This document shows positions 8,510-18,312 of a DNA stretch of 64,000 nucleotides, in pieces. Under the pieces are notes generated by a model that was not told where the DNA came from, ran no database searches, and was given only the letters and a program-made list of their open reading frames with translations. Origin of the DNA: Streptococcus sanguinis SK355 (lineage in GTDB: Bacteria; Bacillota; Bacilli; Lactobacillales; Streptococcaceae); assembly GCF_000212855.1 (NCBI RefSeq), contig NZ_GL890993.1, positions 1,716,805 through 1,780,804 of the forward strand, in the 5' to 3' direction. The stretch's first letter is position 1. Every line of letters begins with the position of its first letter. The position numbers and the translations under genes are program-made.

Positions 8510-10187
8510 AAGTCTCTTGATATTGGGTCTCTTGCTAGTTGTTTTAGCTAAGCCAGTTTTAGCGGACGAGAGCTACAGCGGTTTATTCGTTAAAATCACT
8601 GATGCCAGCACTGCGGTCAAACAGAAGGATCAGGAAAAAGCCAAGCAGCTAGTCGGAGAGATCAAGACTGACTTTGAAAAGGTTGCTAATCATGACTCAG
8701 CAGCGGGACAAGAGGTTAGCAAGGCACTAGACTTGTCGGGCCAGGTGACTGAAGAGAAGCTGACACAGATCTCTTCTGCCCTCTTAAAGTTTGAAAAAGA
8801 GCAGAATCCAGTCGACTTAGAGGCCGAGAAAAAGAAGCTTCTCAGTAAGCTAGAGCCAAAATTTGAAAATCTACAAAAGGCTATTAGTGCTAAGGATTTA
8901 GAAGCAACGAGAGAAGCTTACAAGAAGATGAATAGCACCTGGACTACCAATGAAAGCGTGGTGCGAGACAACAGCACAGCCCATTACGGCAAGGTAGAAA
9001 CAGCTATTTCATTCCTGCGCAGCGCCATTGAGACAGAGCCTACTGACTTTGACATGATTCAGTCTTCTTTTGATGATTTGAAAACCGCTATTGATAATTT
9101 TGTCAAAGGTGAGAAAGTCCAAGAAGCTGCTGGCAATCTGACGCTGAAAGATGGAATTAAGCTCCTAGAGGAAGCCTTGAGTCTCTTTCAAAGCGGAGAT
9201 GATAAAAAGGCTGCTGCCAAGATGAAAGAGTTCATTACCATTTGGCCAACGATAGAAGGAGATGTCAGTGTCAATAACCTTTCGCTTTATACCAAGGTCG
9301 AGAGTCAGACGCCTATTATTATGGTCAAGGGGAGCGAAGAGAAGTATCAAAAGCAGCTAGAATCCTTGATTAGTGAGCTGTCACAGATTGACACAACAGC
9401 TTCTTATCATTTCTTTGATGCTATGCTGATTTTGCTACGTGAGGGTGTAGAAGCGCTCTTGATTGTCATGGCTTTGATAACGACTCTGAAAGCTTCAAAG
9501 ATGAAAAAAGGACTCAAATGGGTTTATGCCGGCGCAGCAAGCGGAGTTCTAGCCAGTGCTGTGATTGCAGCTTTGCTGCAGTTTCTTTTCCCGGCAGTTG
9601 CTTCAGGATCCAATCGTGAAATTATCGAAGGTGCAGTGGGAATTTTCGCTGTCGCCATGATGATATTGGTTGGTATCTGGCTGCACAGCAAGGCATCTAT
9701 CGAGAAATGGAATGACTTCATGGAAAGCCAAATGAAGGCTGTAACAGCCACAGGCAGTTTTCTTTCCATGTTTGCCCTCAGTTTTCTAGCTGTTTTCCGT
9801 GAAGGGGCTGAGACCATCCTCTTTTATGCAGGAATTCTGCCGCGCATCACTATGACTGATTTCCTTTTGGGAATCGGCTTGGCTCTTCTGGTCCTTGTCT
9901 TGCTGGCCTTTATCATGAGCAAGGCGTCTAGTCTTCTCAAGCCACACAGTATTTTTTTCTGGCTGACCTGGTTAATCTATGCCCTGGCCTTTAAAATGCT
10001 GGGTGTCAGCATCCATGCTCTTCAGCTGACCAATATCCTACCGACTCACCTAATCAATGGCTTTGTGACAGTAGAATGGATGGGGCTTTATCCAAGCCTG
10101 GAAGTGGTCGTCAGTCAGGTGCTCTTTATCTTGCTGGTGGTCTATGTAAGCTTTAAAAATCTGAAAAGCGAGCAGCAGCATGGATAA
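8487..10187 (+). CDS. efeU: FTR1-family iron permease (EfeU)
   Basis: 566 aa. Cleavable signal peptide (LNKSLLILGLLLVVLAKPVLA), an extracytoplasmic helical domain of about 290 residues rich in Lys/Glu, then seven TM segments. Two REGxE iron-ligand motifs of the FTR1 family are present: LLREGVEALLIVMAL and VFREGAETILFYAG. Start is TTG at 8487, chosen because AAAGGAGAG lies seven bases upstream; it overlaps efeB by 23 bp, implying translational coupling. The long exported N-terminal domain before the permease is typical of Gram-positive EfeU-like proteins and absent from E. coli EfeU. Overlaps tatC by 8 bp. Confidence 0.92.
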   Translation: MVKNYLNKSLLILGLLLVVLAKPVLADESYSGLFVKITDASTAVKQKDQEKAKQLVGEIKTDFEKVANHDSAAGQEVSKALDLSGQVTEEKLTQISSALLKFEKEQNPVDLEAEKKKLLSKLEPKFENLQKAISAKDLEATREAYKKMNSTWTTNESVVRDNSTAHYGKVETAISFLRSAIETEPTDFDMIQSSFDDLKTAIDNFVKGEKVQEAAGNLTLKDGIKLLEEALSLFQSGDDKKAAAKMKEFITIWPTIEGDVSVNNLSLYTKVESQTPIIMVKGSEEKYQKQLESLISELSQIDTTASYHFFDAMLILLREGVEALLIVMALITTLKASKMKKGLKWVYAGAASGVLASAVIAALLQFLFPAVASGSNREIIEGAVGIFAVAMMILVGIWLHSKASIEKWNDFMESQMKAVTATGSFLSMFALSFLAVFREGAETILFYAGILPRITMTDFLLGIGLALLVLVLLAFIMSKASSLLKPHSIFFWLTWLIYALAFKMLGVSIHALQLTNILPTHLINGFVTVEWMGLYPSLEVVVSQVLFILLVVYVSFKNLKSEQQHG

Positions 10188-10896
10188 AAAAGAACAGACT
10201 ATTATTGAGCATTTGACAGAGTTCAGACGGCGTTTTCTAGCGGTACTGGCTTGCTTCTTCGTGGTTTTTCTGGTTAGCTTGCTCTTTTCAGCCGATATTT
10301 ACCGATGGCTGACCAGTAATTTTGAGCAGAAGCTGCTGGTGCTGGGGCCGGATGATATCCTTTGGATTTATATCAGTCTGGCTAGTCTGGTCGCTTTTTC
10401 CCTGACCTTGCCATTTTTGGTTTATCAGGTCTGGGAGTTTGTCCGACCAGCTCTGCGGGCCAATGAAGCTCGGGCTGTTTTCGCTTATATCCCGGCTACC
10501 TTTCTCTGTTTTGTTCTGGGGCTGGCTTTCGGCTTTTACTTTGTAACTCCGGCTATTTTGCAGGTTTTGCTGTCTCTGGGGGAGGGTCTCTTTGAGACTC
10601 GCCTGACAGCGCAGAATTATCTAAGTTTCGTCTTTCATACCACTATTCCGATTGCTTGCCTTTTTGAGCTGCCAGTTCTTGTGTCCTTTCTGACTTCTAT
10701 CGGTTTGCTCAATCCGAAATTTTTGGTAAAATATAGACGATACGCTTACTTCATTTTGCTGGTTTTAGCAGTTGTCCTGACACCCGCCGACTTTTTCAGC
10801 GACTTGTCTATGACAGTGCCTCTGATTTTGCTCTATGAAGTCAGCATCTTGCTCAGTCGCATCATTTATCAAAGAAAATCAACAAGGAGAAATTAA
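10180..10896 (+). CDS. tatC: Sec-independent translocase TatC
   Basis: 238 aa with six predicted TM helices. Conserved TatC features: IIEHLTEFRRRFL at the N-terminus (HLxELRxR), PFLVYQVWEFVRPAL (FxxPxL region) and a periplasmic FETRLTAQNYLSF. It recognises twin-arginine signals. Start ATG 10180 overlaps the end of the iron permease gene. In low-GC Firmicutes Tat is often encoded next to one dedicated substrate; here that is EfeB. Confidence 0.95.
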   Translation: MDKKEQTIIEHLTEFRRRFLAVLACFFVVFLVSLLFSADIYRWLTSNFEQKLLVLGPDDILWIYISLASLVAFSLTLPFLVYQVWEFVRPALRANEARAVFAYIPATFLCFVLGLAFGFYFVTPAILQVLLSLGEGLFETRLTAQNYLSFVFHTTIPIACLFELPVLVSFLTSIGLLNPKFLVKYRRYAYFILLVLAVVLTPADFFSDLSMTVPLILLYEVSILLSRIIYQRKSTRRN

Positions 10897-11084
10897 TGGG
10901 ACTTTTAAAAGACATCGGAGTACCTGGGGTAATCATTATTGTTCTGGGAGCCCTGCTCATTTTCGGACCAAAACGCCTGCCCGAGCTGGGGCAATCTATC
11001 GGTAAAATGTTTTCAGAATTCAAAAAAGCAGTCAATCATGCTGGAGAGGAAGACAAGACTGAGAATAAAAATGAAAAAGAGTAA
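10896..11084 (+). CDS. tatA: Sec-independent translocase TatA
   Basis: 62 aa: one TM helix (GVPGVIIIVLGALLIFGPKRLPELG, with the FGPKRLPELG hinge), an amphipathic helix (IGKMFSEFKKAV) and a charged tail. Builds the Tat pore with TatC. Overlaps the tatC stop by one base (TAATG). Followed directly by a terminator, so this closes the efe-tat operon. No tatB is seen, as expected for a minimal TatAC system. Confidence 0.95.
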   Translation: MGLLKDIGVPGVIIIVLGALLIFGPKRLPELGQSIGKMFSEFKKAVNHAGEEDKTENKNEKE

Positions 11085-11087
11085 ACG

Positions 11088-11111
11088 AAAAACACGGATA
11101 TCCGTGTTTTT
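11088..11111 (+). terminator. efe-tat operon terminator
   Basis: AAAAACACGGAT and ATCCGTGTTTTT form a near-perfect self-complementary hairpin ending in a T run, four bases after the tatA stop. Confidence 0.85.
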
Positions 11112-11148
11112 CTGCTAGACGCAAGATGGTTTTTGAAAAGGAGGGCAA

Positions 11149-11730
11149 ATGAAAAAATTAGAAGAACGGATTCTCAGGGATGGGCAAGTGCTAGGTGAAA
11201 ATATCCTGAAAGTTGACTCTTTTCTGACCCATCAGGTTGATTTTTCATTGATGAAAAAAATTGGCCAGGTCTTTGCGGAGGCGGTAAAGGATGCAGGAAT
11301 TACCAAAGTAGTGACCATTGAGGCCTCTGGTATCGCTCCGGCTGTCTACGTAGCAGAGGCTCTGGAACTACCGATGATTTTCGCTAAGAAGGCCAAAAAC
11401 ATCACGATGACAGAAGGGATTTTGACGGCTGAAGTTTATTCTTTTACCAAGCAAGTGACTTCGACCGTTTCGATTGCTGGGAAATTTCTCAACTCTGACG
11501 ATAAGGTGCTGATTATTGACGATTTTTTGGCTAATGGTCAGGCAGCCAAGGGCTTAATTACCATTATTGAGCAAGCAGGAGCGCAGGTTGAAGCGGTTGG
11601 CATTGTCATTGAAAAATCGTTTCAGAATGGCCGTCAACTTTTGGAAACAGCTGGTTATCGTGTTCTTTCTTTGGCGCGAATCGCAGGTTTTGAGAAAGGT
11701 CAGGTTGTCTTTACTGAGGCAGATATATGA
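11149..11730 (+). CDS. xpt: Xanthine phosphoribosyltransferase
   Basis: 193 aa, full length for the family. Converts xanthine plus PRPP to XMP for purine salvage. The PRPP-binding motif is [16 protein letters not shown]; other family blocks are [15 protein letters not shown] and [15 protein letters not shown]. Strong site AAAAGGAGGG before ATG 11149. Only 37 bp separate the preceding terminator from the start, with no clear promoter and no room for the guanine riboswitch that often precedes xpt; expression may depend on read-through of the tat terminator. No xanthine permease gene follows. Confidence 0.95.
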   Translation: MKKLEERILRDGQVLGENILKVDSFLTHQVDFSLMKKIGQVFAEAVKDAGITKVVTIEASGIAPAVYVAEALELPMIFAKKAKNITMTEGILTAEVYSFTKQVTSTVSIAGKFLNSDDKVLIIDDFLANGQAAKGLITIIEQAGAQVEAVGIVIEKSFQNGRQLLETAGYRVLSLARIAGFEKGQVVFTEADI

Positions 11731-11743
11731 TTTCCTTTTCCTT

Positions 11744-11772
11744 TTGACTATCTGTCTGGCTTATAGTATAGT
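11744..11772 (+). promoter_or_regulatory. Promoter for the MATE gene
   Basis: TTGACT at 11744-11749, 17-bp spacer, TATAGT at 11767-11772. The MATE ATG is 73 bp downstream. Confidence 0.6.
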
Positions 11773-11845
11773 AAAGATAGTTGATATTTTAAAAATCTAA
11801 GCTCATTGATTTTACTTGGGTAGAAAAAGTTTTTGAGGGATTTCT

Positions 11846-13189
11846 ATGCACCAAACTCATAATTTACAGCAGCGGATGCGGCTCTTTATTTCTATTTTTT
11901 TGCCAATTTTGATCTACCAACTGGCCAATTTTTCAGCCTCTTTTGTCGATACGACTATGACTGGTCAGTATAACACTTTGCATCTGGCTGGTGTTTCCAT
12001 GGCAACTAGTCTTTGGATTCCATTTTTCGACCTGCTGATAGGGATTGTTTCGGCCTTGGTACCCATAATTGGGCATCATTTAGGGCAGGGAAAAAAAGGA
12101 AAGATTGCTTCTGATTTTTATCAGTTTATTTATCTTTCTTTGGGGTTATCGCTAATTTTATTTGCTTTGGTATTTGTGGGCGCTCCTCTGGTTTTGTCTC
12201 ACCTTGGCCTAGAGCCTTTAGTAGAAGAAGTAGCCAAGAACTATCTTTGGTATCTGGCACTCGGCATTATTCCTCTTTTGCTCTTTAGCACCATCCGTTC
12301 TCTGTTTGATGCTCTAGGGTTGACCAAGCTTTCCATGTATCTCATGCTCTTACTCTTACCTTTGAATGGCTCTTTTAATTATGCTCTAATATACGGAGCA
12401 TTTGGATTTCCAGAAATGGGCGGAGCTGGAGCTGGACTTGGGACTTCTTTGGCTTATTGGGTTTTGCTCCTCATATCCTTGTCAGTAGCAGTCAAACATC
12501 CAAAAGTCCGAGTCTATGAGCTATGGAAGATTCGACCGCTAGATAAAAAGGGCTTAATCGAAGGCATTCGACTTGGACTGCCTATCGGAGGAACGTTTTT
12601 TGCTGAAGTCGTGATTTTTTCGGTTGTTGGACTGATCATGGCTAAGTTTTCGTCACTAATCATTGCCAGCCATCAGGCGGCCATGAATTTTTCAAACTTA
12701 ATGTATGCCTTTCCAATGAGTATTTCAACCTCTATGTCCATCATCGTTTCTTATGAAATTGGAGCCAACCGTCCTGATGATGTTAAGAAATTCTGTAAAC
12801 TTGGGCGGCTGACGGCCTTGGGTATTGCTGGATTTACCTTTCTCTTTCTCTATATCTTACGCGACCGAGTAGCTGCTCTCTATGGTTCGGATACTGAGTT
12901 TATCCGTATGACATCTGTTTTTCTGACCTACAGCCTTTTTTTCCAGTTAGCAGATACTTTTGCGGCTCCTTTGCAGGGCATTCTTCGGGGCTATAAGGAT
13001 ACTCAGGTGCCATTTTACTTGGGTTTGATTGCTTATTGGGGAGTTTCGCTGCCCTTGGGACTCTTCTTAGATCACTATACTAGTTTAGGCCCTTATGGAT
13101 ATTGGATTGGTCTCATTGCTAGTTTGGTGACGAGCGGCATTCTCTTTCAGTGGCGGCTTAATCGTTTGGCTAAAAATATCATAACTTAA
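11846..13189 (+). CDS. MATE-family multidrug/Na+ antiporter
   Basis: 447 aa, about 12 TM helices in two homologous halves (FVDTTMTGQYNTLHLAGVSMATSLW in the first half, ASHQAAMNFSNLMYAFPMSISTSMSIIVSYEIGAN in the second), the MATE/NorM pattern. These carriers export cationic compounds in exchange for H+ or Na+. Own promoter and terminator; not part of xpt's unit. A second, more distant MATE protein is at 23.6 kb. Substrate unknown. Confidence 0.9.
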   Translation: MHQTHNLQQRMRLFISIFLPILIYQLANFSASFVDTTMTGQYNTLHLAGVSMATSLWIPFFDLLIGIVSALVPIIGHHLGQGKKGKIASDFYQFIYLSLGLSLILFALVFVGAPLVLSHLGLEPLVEEVAKNYLWYLALGIIPLLLFSTIRSLFDALGLTKLSMYLMLLLLPLNGSFNYALIYGAFGFPEMGGAGAGLGTSLAYWVLLLISLSVAVKHPKVRVYELWKIRPLDKKGLIEGIRLGLPIGGTFFAEVVIFSVVGLIMAKFSSLIIASHQAAMNFSNLMYAFPMSISTSMSIIVSYEIGANRPDDVKKFCKLGRLTALGIAGFTFLFLYILRDRVAALYGSDTEFIRMTSVFLTYSLFFQLADTFAAPLQGILRGYKDTQVPFYLGLIAYWGVSLPLGLFLDHYTSLGPYGYWIGLIASLVTSGILFQWRLNRLAKNIIT

Positions 13190-13193
13190 AGAG

Positions 13194-13232
13194 CGCTGGC
13201 TTGTCCTTTTAGGATAAGCTAGTGTTTTTTTT
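13194..13232 (+). terminator. Terminator after the MATE gene
   Basis: CGCTGGCTTGTCC and GGATAAGCTAGTG pair over 13 positions (several G-T) around a short loop, followed by eight T. Confidence 0.8.
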
Positions 13233-13262
13233 CACAAACTTTTATTAAAATTAGATTAAAAC

Positions 13263-13313
13263 GGTAAAACGCTTACATATTTTCTAGTATATTGATTGTG
13301 AAAATGGTATAAT
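13263..13313 (+). promoter_or_regulatory. Promoter of the Clp-type gene with cre-like site
   Basis: An extended -10 TGGTATAAT (13305-13313) lies about 100 bp before the Clp gene; no good -35 is seen. Just upstream, GTAAAACGCTTACA (13264-13277) reads on the other strand as TGTAAGCGTTTTAC, which fits the core and left arm of the cre consensus but not its last two bases. Weak to moderate evidence of CcpA control. Confidence 0.45.
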
Positions 13314-13414
13314 AGACATAAGATTATCAAGTCAAGTTTTTGTTAAAATAGGTTAATTTTTAAAATATTGTTTACAGTTATCTTTGGTTTTCAGTAGAAA
13401 AGCGAGGGAACTAT

Positions 13415-15658
13415 ATGACTGAACACTATACCCATCTTTTGCAAGAAGTACTAAATGCTGCAAAGGAATTAGCTATTCAAAAACACAATTATCAAGTGGA
13501 CATTCCGCATGTATGGACAGTGCTGACCCAGCCTCAGGCTTTTGCCTTGGAATTCTATACCAGTCTGGATCTTGATATTAATGAATTTATCAGTGTCATC
13601 AATCAGGAACTAGCCAAGATTCCTGTGTTTTCACATACGGACACGAGCCGCTACGGACGTCAGTATAGTCAACGTCTCAAGAATCTTTTGGATGATGCAG
13701 ATGCTGAGAGGGCGGAACTGAGGGATGAGGTGGTAACAGTAGAGCACCTGATTCTTAGTCTATTTCAGCAGCAGCGAAATCCGATAATTGTCTTTTTGAA
13801 GCAGGCAGGGATTGATAAGGAGCTGGTTGCGAAAAAGTTGAATAAGGTTCGTCAAGGCAAACGAGCTGTCTCTTCCAGTCAGGAGAGTCGCTATCAAGCC
13901 CTGAGCAAATATGCAACTAACTTTAATCAATGGTTGGCAGACCAGACCGGTAGGAAGGTGATAGGCTGCCAAGAGGAAATCAATGATATTATCCGTGTCC
14001 TTTCCAGAAAAGACAAGAGCAATGCCATTCTCATAGGCTTTCCAGGTGTTGGGAAATCCAAAGTAATGGAGGGGTTTGTTGGCAGACTGCTTGATGATGA
14101 TGTTCCAGAACATTTACTGGGCAAGGAAGTTTTTAAGTTAAATCTAGGCGGACTGATTGCCGGGACTAAATATAGAGGAGAGTTTGAAGAGCGCTTCAAG
14201 GCTGTTTTGGATGAAGTGCTGGCTGCTAAGGGGAAGATTATTCTTTATATTGAGGATATCCACCAAATCGTGACAGCAGGTCGGACAGAGGGCTCTCTTG
14301 ATGCAGGCAATCTTTTAAAGCCGCTCTTGGCTCAGGGACAGATTAATATCATCGGAACCACAACTTTTGCTGCTTATCGGGAAAGCTTCGAGCTAGATCA
14401 AGCTTTGGAGGGGCGTTTCCAGCGGATTCGCATTGAGGAGCCTAGTCAAGATAAGGCATTGACAATTCTGCAAGGACTGCGGGAGAATTATCAGGACTTT
14501 CACGGAGTTAGGCTGACGGACGAAGCCTTGCAGGCAGCAATCAGTCTTTCAATTCGTTATCTGTCAGATCGTTATTTGCCCGATAAGGCACTGGACTTGA
14601 TTGATGAGGCGTGTGCTGTTAAGAAAATCCAGCTGGCTCAAGCAGGAACTGAGCAGGTAGACGTCAGTCGTGAGGATATAGCCAGTATCGTAGAGCGTAT
14701 AACAGGAATCAAAGTGCAGGGAATCATGGACAATGAGCGCGAACACCTGCTAAATCTAGACAAGCTCCTGCGCCAGAGAATTGTAGGACAAGACCAAGCT
14801 GTTCAAAAAGTTTCGGAGGCCATTTTACGCTCGAGAGCTGGAATTCAAAATCCAAAGCGTCCCATTGGTTCATTCCTCTTTCTGGGGCCGACTGGAGTCG
14901 GGAAGACTGCTCTGGCAAAAGCCCTTGCTGAGCGGCTGTTTGGCAATGAGCTGGAAATGGTCCGACTGGACATGTCTGAATACATGGAAAAACATGCCGT
15001 GGCTCGTTTAGTTGGTCCGCCACCAGGCTACGTAGGATTTGAAGAGGGAGGACAGCTGACAGAAGCTGTTCGTAGGAGGCTTTATTCGATTGTCTTGCTG
15101 GATGAAATTGAGAAAGCCCATCCGGATGTATTCAACACTCTGCTGCAAGTCTTGGACGAAGGACGGTTGACAGACTCTAAAGGGCGTACTATTGATTTTA
15201 AAAATACTATTTTGATTATGACAAGCAATATTGGCTCCCAGCAGATTTTGGAAATTCTCAAAAATGAACAGGGACTGACTGCTGAAACGCAGGAAGAAGT
15301 TCTGTCCCTTCTGCAACATAGCTTTAGACCAGAGTTTTTAAATCGGATTGACGAGACGGTTATTTTCAACCCTTTGAGGGCAGAAGATATGATTAATATC
15401 GTAAAAATTATGGTTCAGCAACTTCAGGAAAGGTTGAAACATCAGAAGATTCAGCTTCATCTGAGCGAAGAAGTTTATGCTTTTTTAGCCCAGAAAGGTT
15501 ACCAACCAGAGTTTGGTGCTCGTCCTATTCAAAGAAGCATTATGCGCTATCTCGAAACGCCTTTGGCTCGTTATTTGGTAGAAAATAAGGAAACAACTGA
15601 AATGACAGTTCAAGTCAGTTTGAAGGATAGGCAACTGGATTTTAATTATTTGGTATAA
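13415..15658 (+). CDS. Clp/Hsp100-type AAA+ ATPase without a visible ClpP-docking loop
   Basis: 747 aa. A Clp_N-like domain (1-145), then two AAA+ modules. D1 has Walker A GFPGVGKS (198-205) but Walker B reads IILYIED (265-271), with Glu-Asp where the family has Asp-Glu. D2 is canonical: GPTGVGKT (481-488), VLLDE (550-554), arginine finger FRPEFLNR. Between D1 and D2 there is no long coiled-coil M domain, unlike ClpB, and it is shorter than ClpC. After MTSNIG in D2 there is no VGF/IGF/LGF-type tripeptide, the ClpP-binding loop of ClpA/C/E/X. So it may be an unfoldase or remodeller that does not feed ClpP. It precedes the 2-oxoacid dehydrogenase genes on the same strand. Annotators would call it ClpC; I would not. 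Confidence 0.85.
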   Translation: MTEHYTHLLQEVLNAAKELAIQKHNYQVDIPHVWTVLTQPQAFALEFYTSLDLDINEFISVINQELAKIPVFSHTDTSRYGRQYSQRLKNLLDDADAERAELRDEVVTVEHLILSLFQQQRNPIIVFLKQAGIDKELVAKKLNKVRQGKRAVSSSQESRYQALSKYATNFNQWLADQTGRKVIGCQEEINDIIRVLSRKDKSNAILIGFPGVGKSKVMEGFVGRLLDDDVPEHLLGKEVFKLNLGGLIAGTKYRGEFEERFKAVLDEVLAAKGKIILYIEDIHQIVTAGRTEGSLDAGNLLKPLLAQGQINIIGTTTFAAYRESFELDQALEGRFQRIRIEEPSQDKALTILQGLRENYQDFHGVRLTDEALQAAISLSIRYLSDRYLPDKALDLIDEACAVKKIQLAQAGTEQVDVSREDIASIVERITGIKVQGIMDNEREHLLNLDKLLRQRIVGQDQAVQKVSEAILRSRAGIQNPKRPIGSFLFLGPTGVGKTALAKALAERLFGNELEMVRLDMSEYMEKHAVARLVGPPPGYVGFEEGGQLTEAVRRRLYSIVLLDEIEKAHPDVFNTLLQVLDEGRLTDSKGRTIDFKNTILIMTSNIGSQQILEILKNEQGLTAETQEEVLSLLQHSFRPEFLNRIDETVIFNPLRAEDMINIVKIMVQQLQERLKHQKIQLHLSEEVYAFLAQKGYQPEFGARPIQRSIMRYLETPLARYLVENKETTEMTVQVSLKDRQLDFNYLV

Positions 15659-15670
15659 GTATCTTCCAAA

Positions 15671-15686
15671 AAGGAAGCGCTTACTA
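15671..15686. promoter_or_regulatory. cre-like element upstream of the first dehydrogenase genes
   Basis: AAGGAAGCGCTTACTA has the cre core AAGCGCTT in a near-palindrome; each strand has two mismatches to the full consensus. It lies in the 206-bp gap between the Clp gene and the E3 gene, which also holds a small hairpin (AGATAC/GTATCT, 15784-15800). No strong promoter was found in the gap. Confidence 0.35.
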
Positions 15687-15864
15687 TTCGTAAGCAAAGA
15701 AAATACAGAAAGGAGGTTCATAGTTTCTGAGCAGACTGTATCCTGAGATTTTGAAATGAGTCTTAGGTATACGAAAAATAATGAGATACTTTTTGTATCT
15801 ATAGCCGACAGCAATCATTTTGATTGTTGGAGCACCCTTTGCATTTTATGAAAGGAGGCCTGTT

Positions 15865-17205
15865 TTGTCTGTTTATGATGTTTTGATTATCGGTGCTGGA
15901 CCGGGCGGTTATGTGGCTGCTGAAGAAGCAGCTCGTTTTGGAAAAAAGGTGGCCGTGGTAGAAAAGAAGTCTATCGGCGGAACCTGTCTGAATGTAGGAT
16001 GTATACCGTCTAAGGCTTATCTCCAGCACGGTCATTGGTTGCTGACAATGGAGGAAGCTAGGCGTTATGGCATTGAGAGCAAGCTTGAAAGGATTGATTT
16101 TGAGAAATTGGTAGACCGAAAGAATCAGGTTGTTGCCAGTTTGCAATCTGGAATTCATGCTAGCTTTAAGTCTTTAGGTATTGAATATATCCAAGGGCAG
16201 GCCAAGTTTGTCAAAGACCGAACTTTTTCCGTCAATGGTAAAGAAATCAGTGGCAAAGATGTGATTTTGGCTACTGGCAGTTATCCTTTTGTGCCTCCTA
16301 TCAAGGGATTGGAACAGGTTGACTATCTAACGACGGATACGTTTTTTGACTTGAGGGAGCTTCCTGAGAAGTTAGTCATTATCGGAGGTGGCGTTATCGC
16401 AATTGAGCTAGCTTTCGCTATGGCTCCTCTGGGTGTCGCTGTCACTGTTATTGAGGTTGCGCCGGAAATTCTTTTGACCGAAGAAGCTGAAGCGCGACAT
16501 GTGATTCAAAAGAAACTAAAGAAAATGGGGGTGATGATTTATCAGGGAGCGCAGATAAAGGAAGTAACTGCTAATTCTGTCTTACTTGAGAACGAGCAGG
16601 TTGCTTTCGACCATCTTTTGGTCGCTACTGGCCGCAAACCAAACCTAGAGCTAGCCAAGGATATGGGATTAGCCTTGACAGATCGGAATTTTGTCAAGGT
16701 AGATCAATACTATGAGACATCAAAAGAGCATGTGTATGCTATCGGTGATCTTTTGGAATCTTATATGTTGGCTCACGTAGCTAGTGCAGAAGGAATAAAG
16801 GCTGTAAGAGCTATCTGCCGGAGAGCTGAAGAAGCAGTTGATCCGCTGGGTGTTCCCCGTTCACTCTACACCAATCCTGAAGTGGCTTCTTTTGGTCTCA
16901 GCAAGGAAGAGGCTGAGCAGGCCGGCTATGATGTTCTGGTCGATCAGCTGCCTTTCTCTTATAACGGGCGGGCTATCGCTATAGGTGAGACGGAGGGGTA
17001 TGTCAAGCTAATTTCAGAAAAGCAATACCATCTTCTACTAGGTGCTGTCATCGTTGGTCCGCACGGTACGGATCTTCTACAGAATTTGATTTTGCTGAGG
17101 CAGGCTGAAGCAACGTTGGATCAAGTTCTTGAAACAGTTTTCGCTCATCCGACTACATCAGAACTTATACAAGAAGTCGCCAAAAGACTCGTTCAGGACG
17201 ATTAA
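15865..17205 (+). CDS. acoL: Dihydrolipoamide dehydrogenase (E3) of the first 2-oxoacid dehydrogenase
   Basis: 446 aa flavoprotein that reoxidises dihydrolipoyl groups with NAD+. FAD fold VYDVLIIGAGPGGYVAAEEA, redox disulfide GGTCLNVGCIPSK, NAD fold LVIIGGGVIAIELAFAMA, VYAIGDLL, and C-terminal HPTTSE with the catalytic His/Glu. Start TTG 15865 is chosen: AAAGGAGG is six bases upstream, and the protein then begins exactly at the FAD fold; an in-frame ATT further upstream gives only non-homologous sequence. It has no lipoyl domain, unlike the E3 at 53.2 kb. First of four tightly packed genes (15-bp gap to E1 alpha). Symbol by analogy with acetoin dehydrogenase operons; pyruvate is equally possible as substrate. 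Confidence 0.9.
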   Translation: MSVYDVLIIGAGPGGYVAAEEAARFGKKVAVVEKKSIGGTCLNVGCIPSKAYLQHGHWLLTMEEARRYGIESKLERIDFEKLVDRKNQVVASLQSGIHASFKSLGIEYIQGQAKFVKDRTFSVNGKEISGKDVILATGSYPFVPPIKGLEQVDYLTTDTFFDLRELPEKLVIIGGGVIAIELAFAMAPLGVAVTVIEVAPEILLTEEAEARHVIQKKLKKMGVMIYQGAQIKEVTANSVLLENEQVAFDHLLVATGRKPNLELAKDMGLALTDRNFVKVDQYYETSKEHVYAIGDLLESYMLAHVASAEGIKAVRAICRRAEEAVDPLGVPRSLYTNPEVASFGLSKEEAEQAGYDVLVDQLPFSYNGRAIAIGETEGYVKLISEKQYHLLLGAVIVGPHGTDLLQNLILLRQAEATLDQVLETVFAHPTTSELIQEVAKRLVQDD

Positions 17206-17220
17206 TGAGGAGGTAAAAAT

Positions 17221-18294
17221 ATGTCACATTATAAAGATTTACCACAACGATTGACCAAAACAAGAAGCCAAGGGGCTGTATCGGAGCTAGTCGATTTAAA
17301 AGTCCATGATGCTACCGAAGTTGAGGTGGAGCAGATTTCCAAAGAAAAAGCCAAGACCATGTATAAAACCATGTGGGATATCCGTAATTTTGAGGAAAAT
17401 ACTCGGCGTTTCTTTGCAGCAGGACAGATTCCTGGCTTTGTTCACCTTTATGCCGGAGAGGAAGCGATTGCTACGGGTGTCTGTGCTAACCTGACAGACC
17501 AGGACTATATTACCAGTACCCACCGGGGACACGGTCACTGTGTTGCTAAGGGCGGTGATTTAAAGGGCATGATGGCAGAAATTTTTGGCAAGGAGACTGG
17601 ACTTGGAAAAGGAAAAGGCGGATCTATGCACATTGCCGATTTGGACAAGGGAATCCTCGGCGCCAATGGTATGGTTGGTGGAGGCTTTGGTCTAGCTACC
17701 GGTGCAGCTATGCGCAACAAGTACTTGAAAACCGACAGTGTAGCTGTCTGCTTCTTCGGTGACGGTGCGGCCAATGAAGGAAATTTCCACGAATGTCTCA
17801 ATATGGCATCAATTTGGAAACTGCCAGTTATCTTTGTCAATGAAAACAACCTCTTTGCAGAATCGACACCGCAATGGTATTCATCAGCGTCCGGCACAAT
17901 CGCTGAAAGAGCTGCTGCTTATAATATGCCTGGCATTCGGGTTAATGGTAAGGATTTATTCGCCGTCTACCAAGTAGCCAAGGAAGCTGTAGAGCGGGCT
18001 CGCAGAGGGGAAGGTCCTACCTTGATTGAGGCTGTAACCTATCGCGACCATGGTCACTTTGAGGGTGATGAGCAGAGGTATAAAGCTCTGGAAGGTGAAG
18101 AAAAAGACTGGGCTGATGTGGATGCTCTGGACGTCTTCCGTGACTACGCTATCGAGCATGGCCTCTTGACTGAAGATGAACTTGATGCCATCTTAGAAGA
18201 GTCTCGAAAGGATGTGGAAGAAGCTATCAAATTTGCTCAAGACAGTCCTATTCCTCGTCCCGACTCTCTGCTGGAAGATGTATTTGCTGATTGA
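17221..18294 (+). CDS. acoA: TPP-dependent 2-oxoacid/acetoin dehydrogenase E1 alpha
   Basis: 357 aa. Thiamine-diphosphate motif CFFGDGAANEGNFHECLNMASIWKLPVIFVNENN (GDG to NN); the active-site loop THRGHGHCVAKG and MHIADLDKGILGANGMVGGG are typical of E1 alpha. With E1 beta it decarboxylates the 2-oxo substrate (pyruvate or acetoin) and acylates lipoyl-E2. It is 35 residues longer than the E1 alpha at 57.8 kb, the extra being a charged N-terminal extension of about 40 residues. Ribosome site GAGGAGG. Confidence 0.92.
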   Translation: MSHYKDLPQRLTKTRSQGAVSELVDLKVHDATEVEVEQISKEKAKTMYKTMWDIRNFEENTRRFFAAGQIPGFVHLYAGEEAIATGVCANLTDQDYITSTHRGHGHCVAKGGDLKGMMAEIFGKETGLGKGKGGSMHIADLDKGILGANGMVGGGFGLATGAAMRNKYLKTDSVAVCFFGDGAANEGNFHECLNMASIWKLPVIFVNENNLFAESTPQWYSSASGTIAERAAAYNMPGIRVNGKDLFAVYQVAKEAVERARRGEGPTLIEAVTYRDHGHFEGDEQRYKALEGEEKDWADVDALDVFRDYAIEHGLLTEDELDAILEESRKDVEEAIKFAQDSPIPRPDSLLEDVFAD

Positions 18295-18312
18295 TAGAAG
18301 GAGGTTGATCAA

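Noticed and set aside
11085..11148. Purine riboswitch expected before xpt
   Set aside because: Only 64 bp between tatA and xpt, most of it terminator; no riboswitch core present.
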